Below are positions 1 to 6,163 of a DNA stretch of 8,083 nt, piece by piece (the stretch's first letter is position 1; each line of letters begins with the position of its first letter). The stretch lies in assembly GCA_025980505.1 (NCBI GenBank), contig JAICXI010000057.1:1-8083 (forward strand), read 5' to 3'. Source of the DNA: a bacterium (lineage in GTDB: Bacteria > Oederibacteriota > Muellerivitia > Muellerivitales > Muellerivitaceae). The notes beneath the pieces are model-generated. The model was not told where the DNA came from, searched no databases, and saw only the letters and a list, made by a program, of their open reading frames with translations. The translations under genes were made by a program, and so were the position numbers.

Positions 1-810
1 AAGGGCACCTTCCGGGCTTTCCACGCGGTTTGGAACCTTTTGTGCGGCTTTCCCTTGATGGTTCCTTCCATGCTTTACATGGGCGTGCATATCGACCACC
101 ACAAGCAAAAGCTTTACGGCACCCAGGACGACCATGAGTATTTCGACTTCGCTATGGAAAACCCCGTGCGCATCGTCTTGTTCCTGGCCACCATGCTGTT
201 GGCGCCCGCGGTGTTCCTGCTGAGGTTCCTGGTCGCCACGCCGCTTTCCTACATCGTCCAGCCCTTGCGCAAGCCCCTTTGGGAGCTGGCCTCCTCCCTG
301 GCCTTAGGCGGCGGTTACAAGCGTCCCCCTCCGGAAAAGGGGGAAAGAAGGATTTGGTGGCTTGAGGAATTCCTGACCTTCGCCTACGCGGCCGCAGGAG
401 TAGGCCTCCTGGCGGCGGGCCTCCTTCCCTGGAAGGCCCTTCTCCTATGGTATCTGGCGGCCGTTTTCATCCTTTTCACCAACGGCCTCCGGACCCTGGT
501 GGCCCATTGCTACCGCAACCCGCCGGACAATAGGATGACCTTTACCGAGCAGTTCCTGGATTCCGTCGACATCCCGGGAAACTCCTACACCACGCCCCTC
601 TGGGCTCCCGTGGGGCTTCGTTACCACGCCACACACCATTTGTTTCCCGGAATGCCCTACCACAACCTGGGGAAAGCCCACCGCCGCCTGATCAAGGATT
701 TACCGGGCCCCCTTTACCATAGGGTGGTCCGAAAAGGGCTGGTGTGCGCCCTTTGGCAGTTGTGGAGGGAAGCCAGCGCCATGCAGGCCTTCAAACCGGT
801 GGGAAGATGA
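1..810 (+). CDS. Membrane fatty acid desaturase, 5' end outside the window
   Basis: Di-iron membrane desaturase of the FA_desaturase family, which introduces double bonds into acyl chains at the cytoplasmic membrane. The frame is open from base 1, so the start and the first histidine box (HxxxH) lie off the left edge; 269 residues are visible. Near visible residues 30-34 is HIDHH, followed by YGTQDD, which fits the second box (HxxHH). Near residues 205-210 is HATHHLFPG followed by YHNLGKAHRRL, the typical third box. Hydrophobic segments lie between them (about residues 52-85 and 120-155). The gene ends in TGA and converges on the B12 radical SAM gene with 74 bp between them. Family assignment is firm. 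The position and substrate specificity (acyl-CoA, acyl-ACP or phospholipid-bound) cannot be read from the sequence. A TTG at 40 is an internal codon, not the start. Confidence 0.9.
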   Translation, partial: KGTFRAFHAVWNLLCGFPLMVPSMLYMGVHIDHHKQKLYGTQDDHEYFDFAMENPVRIVLFLATMLLAPAVFLLRFLVATPLSYIVQPLRKPLWELASSLALGGGYKRPPPEKGERRIWWLEEFLTFAYAAAGVGLLAAGLLPWKALLLWYLAAVFILFTNGLRTLVAHCYRNPPDNRMTFTEQFLDSVDIPGNSYTTPLWAPVGLRYHATHHLFPGMPYHNLGKAHRRLIKDLPGPLYHRVVRKGLVCALWQLWREASAMQAFKPVGR

Positions 811-861
811 GGCGGAGGTTTCTCGAAGCCGGCCGCCGTCCTTGGGAAAACCGCAATCCCC

Positions 862-886
862 GCCGGGCGGCCCGGCAGGCCTTTTT
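862..886 (+). terminator. Candidate intrinsic terminator for the desaturase gene
   Basis: A perfect 6 bp stem GCCGGG/CCCGGC (862-867 and 871-876) with a 3-base loop is followed after five bases by TTTTT (882-886). It lies about 50 bases after the desaturase stop. The T-run overlaps the stop codon of the convergent gene. A competing longer pairing, GGCCGCC (831-837) with GGCGGCC (866-872), is also possible. The gap between stem and T-run makes it non-ideal. Confidence 0.4.
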
Positions 887-2516
887 ACGAGGTGGGATTG
901 GGGGCCGCCGGCACCAGGAAGGGATTGACCGCCTTCAGCCGGCGCGGATCCCCCTCTTTTTCAAGGATGGAAATTTCATCATCCAACCGTCCCAGGACGA
1001 ACTCCCGGAAAGTTTCGAAGTGCAGGTAAAGCGCCATCAGGGACACGGCGTTCCGCAATGCCCGGGGGTTCCGGAGCAGGCAAACCAGAAGGACTTTCCA
1101 GTAGTGCACCCGCGTGTTCCTTTTAAATCCCATCTTGAGCGTCAGCCGGAAGAGGGACCGGATGTCCCGCAAGTGGTTCCGCAAGGGGATGCGGAGCTTC
1201 TTGAGGGAGCAATCCTGCATCAGCGCCAGGCGGAGGGTCCTTCCGAAATATTTCGAGGGACGGAACGCCTCCTCCACCACCCTCCGAAAATCCTTGAGGA
1301 TGCTGAACCGGGGGCGCAAGGTGGCAAAATTCAGGCCGGCCACGCATTGGCAGGCGGTTTTATCCGGCGGAACCTCGAAGTTGGCGTCCAAACGCCCTTC
1401 CTTTTGGAGGCGCCTTGTCAACTGGGTGTTGGGCAGTGCGAAAAGAAGTCCGATCATGTTTACCGGGATGGCCGTGGCCTCGATGTTGTCCAGGATGGCC
1501 TGGGCCGCATTTTCCTTTTCCCCGTCAAAACCCATGATGTAACCGGCGTTCACGATCATGCCGTGCCGCATGATCTTATGGATGCTGTCCGCGATGGAGC
1601 GGTGGGTGTTTTGCCGTTTCTGGGTGGCTTTCAAGGTATCCTCATCGGGATTCTCGATGCCGACGAAGAGCCAGTTGAATCCCGCTTCCTGCATCATTCC
1701 CATCAGTTCTTCGTCGTCGGCCAGGTTCATGGAAGCTTCCGTGCTGAACTCGAAAGGCCAGCGGTGTTCCTTCAGCCAAAGGATGAGGTGGGGCAGCAAT
1801 AGCTTGACGGCTTTTTTATTCCCGATGAAGTTGTCGTCCACGATGTCGATATGGCCGCGGTAACCCAGGTCGTAAAGCGCCTGCAGTTCCTCCAGGACCT
1901 GTTCCACGCTTTTCCCGCGCGGGATCCTGCCGAACAGTTCGATGATGTCGCAAAACTCGCACATGAAGGGGCAACCCCGGTTCCACTGGATGCCCACGTG
2001 GAGGTAGTTCTCGAACTTAAGGAGGTCGAACCGCGGCGTGGGGCTTTCGGTCATCTCGGCCTTCAATTCGCCGGCGTCGTAACGGTGCAGCGCCGTCCCC
2101 TTGGCGTAATCGGCCAGGAACCGGGGCATGGTGATTTCCGCCTCTCCCAAAATAAGGTGATCCGCCTTGTCGTACAGGTGGGGACTGGAAGTGGCGTCCG
2201 GCCCGCCCACAACCACTGTCTTGCCCAGGGACCGGAAATAATCGATAAGACGGAGATGGTCGGGCTGTTGGGCGATCATGCCTCCCAGGAAAACCAAATC
2301 CGCCCATTCCACGTCCCGGCCGTCCAGTTCCTCCGCGTTCAGGTCCGCAAGCCTCACCTCCCACCCCGGCGGGAGCATGGCGGCCACCGTGATGAGCCCC
2401 AGGGGGGCGGCGGGATATTTGGCGCCTACCACCTCGCAGGTGGCCCGGTAGTTCCAGAAGGATTGGGAAGTGAAGTGGGGATAGACGAATAAACAACGGG
2501 GGGACATTTTTTGCAT
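885..2516 (-). CDS. B12-binding radical SAM protein, HpnP-like architecture (DUF4070 type)
   Basis: A 543-residue enzyme. Residues 1-140 look like a Rossmann-type cobalamin-binding domain (PAAPLGLITVAAMLPP, then ADLVFLGGM and VVVGGPDAT), without a DxHxxG cobalamin ligand motif. The radical SAM core follows with C182, C186 and C189 (CPFMCEFCDI) for the [4Fe-4S] cluster, then DIVDDNFIGN near 224-233 and FSTEASMNL near 257-265. The last 150 residues form a helical, basic C-terminal region. This layout matches the DUF4070 group that includes the hopanoid C-2 methylase HpnP; members methylate or rearrange unactivated carbons, often in lipids. Identity with HpnP itself is not claimed and the substrate is unknown. 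The ATG at 2516 is preceded by AAGGAAA seven bases upstream; a second in-frame ATG lies at 2507. The upstream PAQR gene on the same strand is 157 bp away, so this gene may have its own promoter. Confidence 0.9.
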   Translation of the reverse strand: MQKMSPRCLFVYPHFTSQSFWNYRATCEVVGAKYPAAPLGLITVAAMLPPGWEVRLADLNAEELDGRDVEWADLVFLGGMIAQQPDHLRLIDYFRSLGKTVVVGGPDATSSPHLYDKADHLILGEAEITMPRFLADYAKGTALHRYDAGELKAEMTESPTPRFDLLKFENYLHVGIQWNRGCPFMCEFCDIIELFGRIPRGKSVEQVLEELQALYDLGYRGHIDIVDDNFIGNKKAVKLLLPHLILWLKEHRWPFEFSTEASMNLADDEELMGMMQEAGFNWLFVGIENPDEDTLKATQKRQNTHRSIADSIHKIMRHGMIVNAGYIMGFDGEKENAAQAILDNIEATAIPVNMIGLLFALPNTQLTRRLQKEGRLDANFEVPPDKTACQCVAGLNFATLRPRFSILKDFRRVVEEAFRPSKYFGRTLRLALMQDCSLKKLRIPLRNHLRDIRSLFRLTLKMGFKRNTRVHYWKVLLVCLLRNPRALRNAVSLMALYLHFETFREFVLGRLDDEISILEKEGDPRRLKAVNPFLVPAAPNPTS

Positions 2517-2613
2517 AAAGGTTTCCTTTCAACCCATGGCAAGGATAAGGCGCTCTTCTCTCCGGCTGGAACCGTTTCCCGATTCCATTCAAGGATAGGT
2601 CGGAGGCGACAAA

Positions 2614-2619
2614 GTTATA
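2614..2619 (-). promoter_or_regulatory. Possible -10 element upstream of the B12 radical SAM gene
   Basis: In the 157 bp gap between the PAQR gene and the B12 radical SAM gene, the minus strand holds TATAAC, one mismatch from the sigma-70 -10 consensus, about 98 bases before the start codon. No convincing -35 hexamer lies 16-18 bases upstream. Nothing else recognisable was seen in this gap, and there is no clear terminator after the PAQR stop, so read-through from the PAQR gene remains possible. Confidence 0.25.
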
Positions 2620-2673
2620 CAATCCCGGTCATACAGGACTCTTTTTTATGCGGCAGGGGGACAACCCTTCCGA

Positions 2674-3339
2674 TTAGACCTTTTCCGGCAGGACATAGAA
2701 CAAGATGGCGAAATAATGGAAAAGACTGCCCGCCAGTACGAAAAGGTGCCAAATCGCATGGCTGTAATAAAGCCTATCATTATGATAGAAGACCGTTCCC
2801 AAGCTGTAACAGACGCCGCCGCAAAGCAGCAAGGTCATTCCCCCGAGGGGCAGGGCCGCCAGCAGGGGCTTCAAGGCCAGGATTGCGATCCAACCGATGC
2901 CGATATAAAGCAGGGTGGAAAAAAGGGGGTGCCGACCCGTGAAATAAATTTTATAGACGATTCCCGCCAACCCCAGGCCCCAGACCACCCCGAACAAGGA
3001 CCAACCCCAGGCCCCATGCAGGGTCACCAACAGGAAGGGCGTGTAGGTTCCGGCGATCAAAAGGTAAATGGCCGAGTGATCCAGGGTTTCGAAGATGCGT
3101 TTGGCCTTGGGTGCCCGGAGGGCGTGATAAAGGGTCGAAGTGAGGTAAAGCAGGAAAAGCGTCCCGCCGTAAAGGCTGAAACTCACGATGTGCCAGGCGT
3201 TGCCCCTCAGACAAGCCAATACGATCAGGAACGCGGCTCCCGCCGCGGCCACCGCGGCCCCGATCCCGTGGGTCATGCCGTTGGCCCTTTCCTGTTGGGG
3301 CGTATATTTGGGAACCCCTCCCGATGGGCAAACCAGCAT
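2674..3339 (-). CDS. Hemolysin III / PAQR family seven-helix membrane protein
   Basis: A 221-residue integral membrane protein with about seven hydrophobic helices. Family signatures are present in order: ERANGMTHGIGA near the N-terminus, STLYHAL, DHSAIYLLIAGTYTPF and SHAIWHLFVLAG near the C-terminus. In the PAQR/HlyIII superfamily the histidines of the STLYH and HAIWH motifs bind a metal, and some relatives (adiponectin receptors) act as zinc-dependent ceramidases. Bacterial members were first named for haemolytic activity, but a role in membrane lipid or fluidity homeostasis is more plausible. The ATG at 3339 was chosen over a start at 3381 because AGGAGG sits five bases upstream of it and the added N-terminal residues are not family-like. 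The gene follows the radical SAM gene on the same strand, with a strong inverted repeat between them. Specific substrate unknown. Confidence 0.9.
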   Translation of the reverse strand: MLVCPSGGVPKYTPQQERANGMTHGIGAAVAAAGAAFLIVLACLRGNAWHIVSFSLYGGTLFLLYLTSTLYHALRAPKAKRIFETLDHSAIYLLIAGTYTPFLLVTLHGAWGWSLFGVVWGLGLAGIVYKIYFTGRHPLFSTLLYIGIGWIAILALKPLLAALPLGGMTLLLCGGVCYSLGTVFYHNDRLYYSHAIWHLFVLAGSLFHYFAILFYVLPEKV

Positions 3340-3397
3340 TTCATCCTCCTCAAATCGCCGACAACTTCCCCGACTTTGCAAAATCCTCTTGGCAAAA

Positions 3398-3431
3398 GAC
3401 GGGCGGCCTTTTCAAAGGTCGGCCGCTCGTC
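3398..3431 (-). terminator. Inverted repeat, candidate terminator after the radical SAM gene
   Basis: The arms GACGGGCGGCC (3398-3408) and GGCCGCTCGTC (3421-3431) pair over 11 bp with one G-T wobble, and two further A-T pairs extend the stem. Read on the minus strand the stem is followed by TTTT, which suits a rho-independent terminator about 60 bases after the stop of the radical SAM gene (3492). The T-run is short. If it works, the PAQR gene (start 3339) must have its own promoter in the remaining 58 bases, where none is obvious, or depend on partial read-through. Confidence 0.5.
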
Positions 3432-3491
3432 TTGCGCCCTACAACCTTATCGGATAAAGGCCATCCGTTTTTTTCACCGGCAAGCTCCGCT

Positions 3492-4769
3492 TCAGACGAC
3501 TCCCGAACGGGAGACGGCCTCAGCTTCCTGTCTTGCCCCGGTCTGCGATCCGATTTTCGGCACCGCCGTCACGAAAGTTCCGAATTTCTTGATTTCCTCC
3601 AGGCGGCAACTCCAGTAAAGCTTGCCCTCATGTACCGTAATGTCCGGGCAGCTGTCGCACATGCTCATGCGGCCGTCCGCCTGGAGGTCCACGGGTTGGA
3701 TGATGGCGAAGTTCTGCAGGTGAACCCGCCTGAACCAAGCCGTGGGGTCCAGGAGGAACCGGAACAGCGCCTTGCGCATTTGCGAATCGCCCCACCCCAG
3801 GAACAGGAGGGTGGACCGGCCCGCATGCAACAAGGCCGGCGAGGCATAGCTCAACCACGTGCCGTAGAAGCGGTGGTGGAAGTTTTGGACAAACTCCATA
3901 AACCCTGGACTGGTAAACCCGAAGGTCCGACTCCCGTTGGCAATGCGCGTGGCCAGCGTCCATTTCATCTGGTCCGCTTCGATCGTGCCGTTCAGATAAC
4001 CCGCCGGTTCATAAAGGGGGTCCACCTCCCGGATCTTGGCCACCAGGTGGCCGGCCCGGAGATTCGCGTTCCCGCCCCAGGCGGTCTTGATGTAGGTTTC
4101 ATAAAGGTTCACCTTCTTGCCGAAGGCATAAAAATCGAAATTGGCGCTCATGCCGGGCGTGCGGAACAGGATGAAGACCATGGTGTTGATCAGGTCCGGG
4201 TATTTTTCGGCCCAGCGCACAATATCGGGGACCTGCCCCAGGGTCTGCTCGGAAACGGTCTGGTTGAAGCCGCAAACCATGCCGCCTTCCTTGGCCACCA
4301 TTTCGGCCAGCTTTTGGCGCAAGGCGATATGTTCCGGCTCCGTGTCCGCCTGGGAATCGCGTCGTTTTTGGGTGGTGTCGATGTGAAAGGTGAAACCGAA
4401 GACGCCCGCCTTCTTGAGGTCCCTCAGCAATTCGGGCGTCAAGGCCAGGCCGTTGGTGTTCATGATGGGCTTCCAGCCGTAACGCCGGACCAACTTCACA
4501 ATATCCAAGATCTGGGGGTGGAGCAGCGGCTCGCCGCCCGCAATGGAGACGCTGTCCACCTTGCGCAGGCGCTTGATGACCTTGAACTCCTCCTCAATGG
4601 CGGCCAGGCTCTTGTGGGAACCCTTGATATTTTCGTGGTAGCAGCCTTCGCAAGTCAGGTTGCATTGGGACGTGATTTCAAGCCAAAAGATGCCATTGTC
4701 GCTCAAAGACCAGGGCATACGATAATACTTCTGGGGGTCCAGAGCGGCCATCTCGTTGATTTGGGTCAT
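3492..4769 (-). CDS. Radical SAM enzyme with extra C-terminal cysteines
   Basis: A 425-residue radical SAM protein of unknown substrate. The SAM cluster motif CNLTCEGCY gives C36, C40 and C43. AGGEPLLHP (77-85) is the SAM-binding GGEP motif, and NTNGLALTPE and GFTFHIDT follow as expected for the barrel. The C-terminal region carries MCDSCPDITV and LYWSCRLEE, placing C371, C374 and C388 together; these could bind an auxiliary iron-sulfur cluster, though the spacing is not a standard SPASM or twitch pattern. The ATG at 4769 is chosen because GGGAGG lies five bases before it; a longer frame to 4901 would run into the divergent LuxR gene. It is transcribed away from that regulator across 88 bp, which suggests it is the regulator's target. 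Similar short radical SAM proteins include the hopanoid enzyme HpnH, but the resemblance is only general. Fold assignment is secure, function is not. Confidence 0.88.
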   Translation of the reverse strand: MTQINEMAALDPQKYYRMPWSLSDNGIFWLEITSQCNLTCEGCYHENIKGSHKSLAAIEEEFKVIKRLRKVDSVSIAGGEPLLHPQILDIVKLVRRYGWKPIMNTNGLALTPELLRDLKKAGVFGFTFHIDTTQKRRDSQADTEPEHIALRQKLAEMVAKEGGMVCGFNQTVSEQTLGQVPDIVRWAEKYPDLINTMVFILFRTPGMSANFDFYAFGKKVNLYETYIKTAWGGNANLRAGHLVAKIREVDPLYEPAGYLNGTIEADQMKWTLATRIANGSRTFGFTSPGFMEFVQNFHHRFYGTWLSYASPALLHAGRSTLLFLGWGDSQMRKALFRFLLDPTAWFRRVHLQNFAIIQPVDLQADGRMSMCDSCPDITVHEGKLYWSCRLEEIKKFGTFVTAVPKIGSQTGARQEAEAVSRSGVV

Positions 4770-4857
4770 AGTATCCTCCCGGTTGATGATGTCTAATAAC
4801 ACCGGGCCATTGTCGAGCGGCGGAGGGGAGCCCACAATCAACCTCCGGGGTGGAAAA
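4770..4857. promoter_or_regulatory. Divergent promoter region with paired ATCAACC boxes
   Basis: This 88 bp gap separates the divergently transcribed radical SAM and LuxR-type genes. It contains a perfect 7 bp inverted pair, GGTTGAT (4781-4787) and ATCAACC (4837-4843). On each gene's own strand the box reads ATCAACC directly upstream of its ribosome binding site. The repeat may be an operator pair or a chance match; no strong sigma-70 -35/-10 combination and no sigma-54 GG-N10-GC motif was found. Confidence 0.4.
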
Positions 4858-5373
4858 ATGATCTCCTGGTTTGATGAAGCTTTCGGCGGAAGTCGCACCA
4901 ATATCTGCGTTCAGGCGGATGGCGGGAAAATCTTTTACCAAAATGGGTCTTGCCGCAAATTGTGCGGCAACTTTTTCGGGAAGATTTGCCCCCAAAGCTG
5001 CGTGTTGTCCTGCGAGAAGGCCTCGGGACAGCGGCTGCAGGGGGAAGGCATCCAGTTCATGGGCAATCGGAAAATCGGCAACCAGTACTTTGACGTTCTC
5101 TTTTTCGGCGAGGAACCCTGGCGGCTGATCCTTCTATACCCCCTCCAAAGAAAATACGAGGCTTGGCTGAAGCGGTTCCAGGAACGCAGCCTGAGCCGCC
5201 GGGAACTTGAAATCGCCAACCTCTGCCTCCAAGGGTTGACCAACGCCAAAATCATGGGTGAGCTTTCCATTTCAAAGGCCACGCTCAAGACCCACCTCAA
5301 CAACCTCTACAAAAAAATACCCGAGGCCAGGTCCGAGGGTTGGCGAAAAAATTCAACTGCGGCGGCCTCCTGA
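4858..5373 (+). CDS. LuxR-type transcription regulator with cysteine-rich PAS-like domain
   Basis: A 171-residue regulator. Residues 112-154 (LSRRELEIANLCLQGLTNAK, then LSISKATLKTHLNNLYKKI) match the LuxR/GerE helix-turn-helix, giving DNA binding. There is no response-regulator receiver domain. Residues 14-96 resemble a short PAS-type sensor (ICVQADGGKIFYQNGSCRKLCG at its start, ending WRLILLYPL). It is rich in cysteine: C17, C32, C36, C44, C48 and C52, in the pattern C-x3-C-x7-C-x3-C-x3-C. Such a cluster could hold an iron-sulfur centre, zinc or a redox disulfide. The ATG at 4858 was chosen over one at 4756 because the latter would overlap the radical SAM start region, and GGTGG lies four bases upstream of 4858. 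The divergent neighbour is the likely target; autoregulation is also possible. The domain assignment is firm for the HTH and inferred for the sensor. Confidence 0.85.
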   Translation: MISWFDEAFGGSRTNICVQADGGKIFYQNGSCRKLCGNFFGKICPQSCVLSCEKASGQRLQGEGIQFMGNRKIGNQYFDVLFFGEEPWRLILLYPLQRKYEAWLKRFQERSLSRRELEIANLCLQGLTNAKIMGELSISKATLKTHLNNLYKKIPEARSEGWRKNSTAAAS

Positions 5374-5400
5374 GCTGTCCTCAACGGCGAAGACCATTTG

Positions 5401-5456
5401 AACCCCAGTCCTGTTGAACGAAAGGCTATCGGCTGAAAGACGGGGGTTGGGGTTTT
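5401..5456 (+). terminator. Candidate terminator after the LuxR-type gene
   Basis: AACCCCAGTC (5401-5410) can pair with GACGGGGGTT (5439-5448) over ten positions with one mismatch, closing a 28-base loop. GGGG and then TTTT (5453-5456) follow. It starts 27 bases after the regulator's stop codon. The large loop and short, offset T-run make the call tentative. Confidence 0.3.
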
Positions 5457-5475
5457 CCCTTCGTTGAATCCCGGG

Positions 5476-5505
5476 GGTGAACTCGAAGGGTCGGTTCGAG
5501 TCACC
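5476..5505 (-). terminator. Stem-loop just after the phosphoribosyltransferase gene
   Basis: GGTGAACTCGAA (5476-5487) pairs with TTCGAGTCACC (5495-5505) over 11 bp with one bulged base and a 7-base loop. It starts ten bases beyond the phosphoribosyltransferase stop (5516) on the minus strand. There is no T-run on either side, so it may act as a barrier to exonucleases or a rho-assisted end rather than a classical intrinsic terminator. Confidence 0.4.
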
Positions 5506-5515
5506 TTGGAACACC

Positions 5516-6163
5516 TTACTTCCGAAAAAGCTCGGCCACTTCCCCGTCACTCACCTGTCGGAAATCGGTGAAAAAATCGTGGATCGCATTAAAATCGGCC
5601 CAGGTACCCAGGACTTCCACTTGGTCCGCTTCCTGCTTGAGGCATTCCACCGCCTCGGGAGGGGCTACCGCCGCCACCACCACCACTTTGGCGGGCCTTT
5701 GCCGCTCCACTTCCCGTACGACGGCCAGCATGGTGGAACCCGTGGCCATTCCATCATCCACCAATAGGACTACCCGGTTGGCGGCGCTGATGGCCGATCG
5801 GCCGGGCGTGTAGAAGCGGCGCCTTAATTCCAAGGCCCAGACCTGCCGTTGGATTTCCGAGTCCAAATAACGTTTGGCAATCCAAAGATGCTGGGGATAG
5901 GGCGGGCCGTAAAAAAGGCCGCCCTCACCCACGGCCCCAATGGCGTACTCGGGATTTCCGGGAGCGCGAATCTTGTGGACCAAAGCCAGGTCCAGTTCGC
6001 CTCCCAGGCCTTCGGCGAGGATCCGGCCCATGGGCGCTCCGCCTCGCGGGATAGCCAACACCAACGGGTTCAAGCCCCGGTAGGACTCCAGCCGGCCGCA
6101 CAGGAACCGCGCCGCTTCCTCACGGTTTTTGAAAAGTCGCTGTTTTTTGCCCGCCGGCCGCAT
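5516..6163 (-). CDS. Type I phosphoribosyltransferase family protein
   Basis: A 215-residue protein of the PRTase fold. The PRPP-binding loop is clear at residues 132-144 (VLLVDDGMATGST, with the acidic pair D136-D137). Residues 36-42 (LAIPRGG) form the pyrophosphate-loop region, and HKIRAPGNPEYAIGAVGEGG (63-82) is typical of the stand-alone PRTase group found in many bacteria and in the N-terminal part of larger mycobacterial proteins. That group has no settled substrate, so no purine or pyrimidine salvage role is claimed. GAGGGG lies four bases before the ATG at 6163. The start falls inside the end of the scdA-like gene (44 bp overlap, different frame), so the two are very likely co-transcribed and translationally coupled. 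Conserved family sequence begins near residue 11 (FKNREEAARFL), which supports this start. Confidence 0.88.
   Translation of the reverse strand: MRPAGKKQRLFKNREEAARFLCGRLESYRGLNPLVLAIPRGGAPMGRILAEGLGGELDLALVHKIRAPGNPEYAIGAVGEGGLFYGPPYPQHLWIAKRYLDSEIQRQVWALELRRRFYTPGRSAISAANRVVLLVDDGMATGSTMLAVVREVERQRPAKVVVVAAVAPPEAVECLKQEADQVEVLGTWADFNAIHDFFTDFRQVSDGEVAELFRK

Noticed and set aside
744..1802. A 352-codon open frame on the plus strand
   Set aside because: It lies antisense to the B12 radical SAM gene, shows no domain and is rich in glutamine, glycine and arginine, as expected for the complement of G+C-rich coding DNA.
1851..2492. A 213-codon open frame on the plus strand
   Set aside because: It is antisense to the cobalamin-binding part of the B12 radical SAM gene and has no family signature.
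2625..2632. ATGACCGG on the minus strand resembling half of the FNR-like box
   Set aside because: No second arm is present, and its position relative to the possible -10 at 2614-2619 does not fit an activator site.
3451..3474. CGGAT/ATCCG hairpin followed by seven Ts on the plus strand
   Set aside because: It looks like a plus-strand terminator, but no plus-strand gene lies upstream, and the stem is only 5 bp.
2716..3618. A 300-codon open frame on the plus strand
   Set aside because: It is antisense to the PAQR gene and is a hydrophilic, low-complexity translation without motifs, whereas the opposite strand encodes a full seven-helix protein.
3324..4796. A 490-codon open frame on the plus strand
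   Set aside because: It is antisense to the radical SAM gene over nearly its whole length and has no recognisable motif; the minus-strand gene has clear catalytic motifs and a ribosome binding site.
4770..4901. Longer N-terminus for the radical SAM protein starting at 4901
   Set aside because: It would overlap the start of the divergent regulator, and a GGGAGG ribosome binding site sits five bases before the ATG at 4769.
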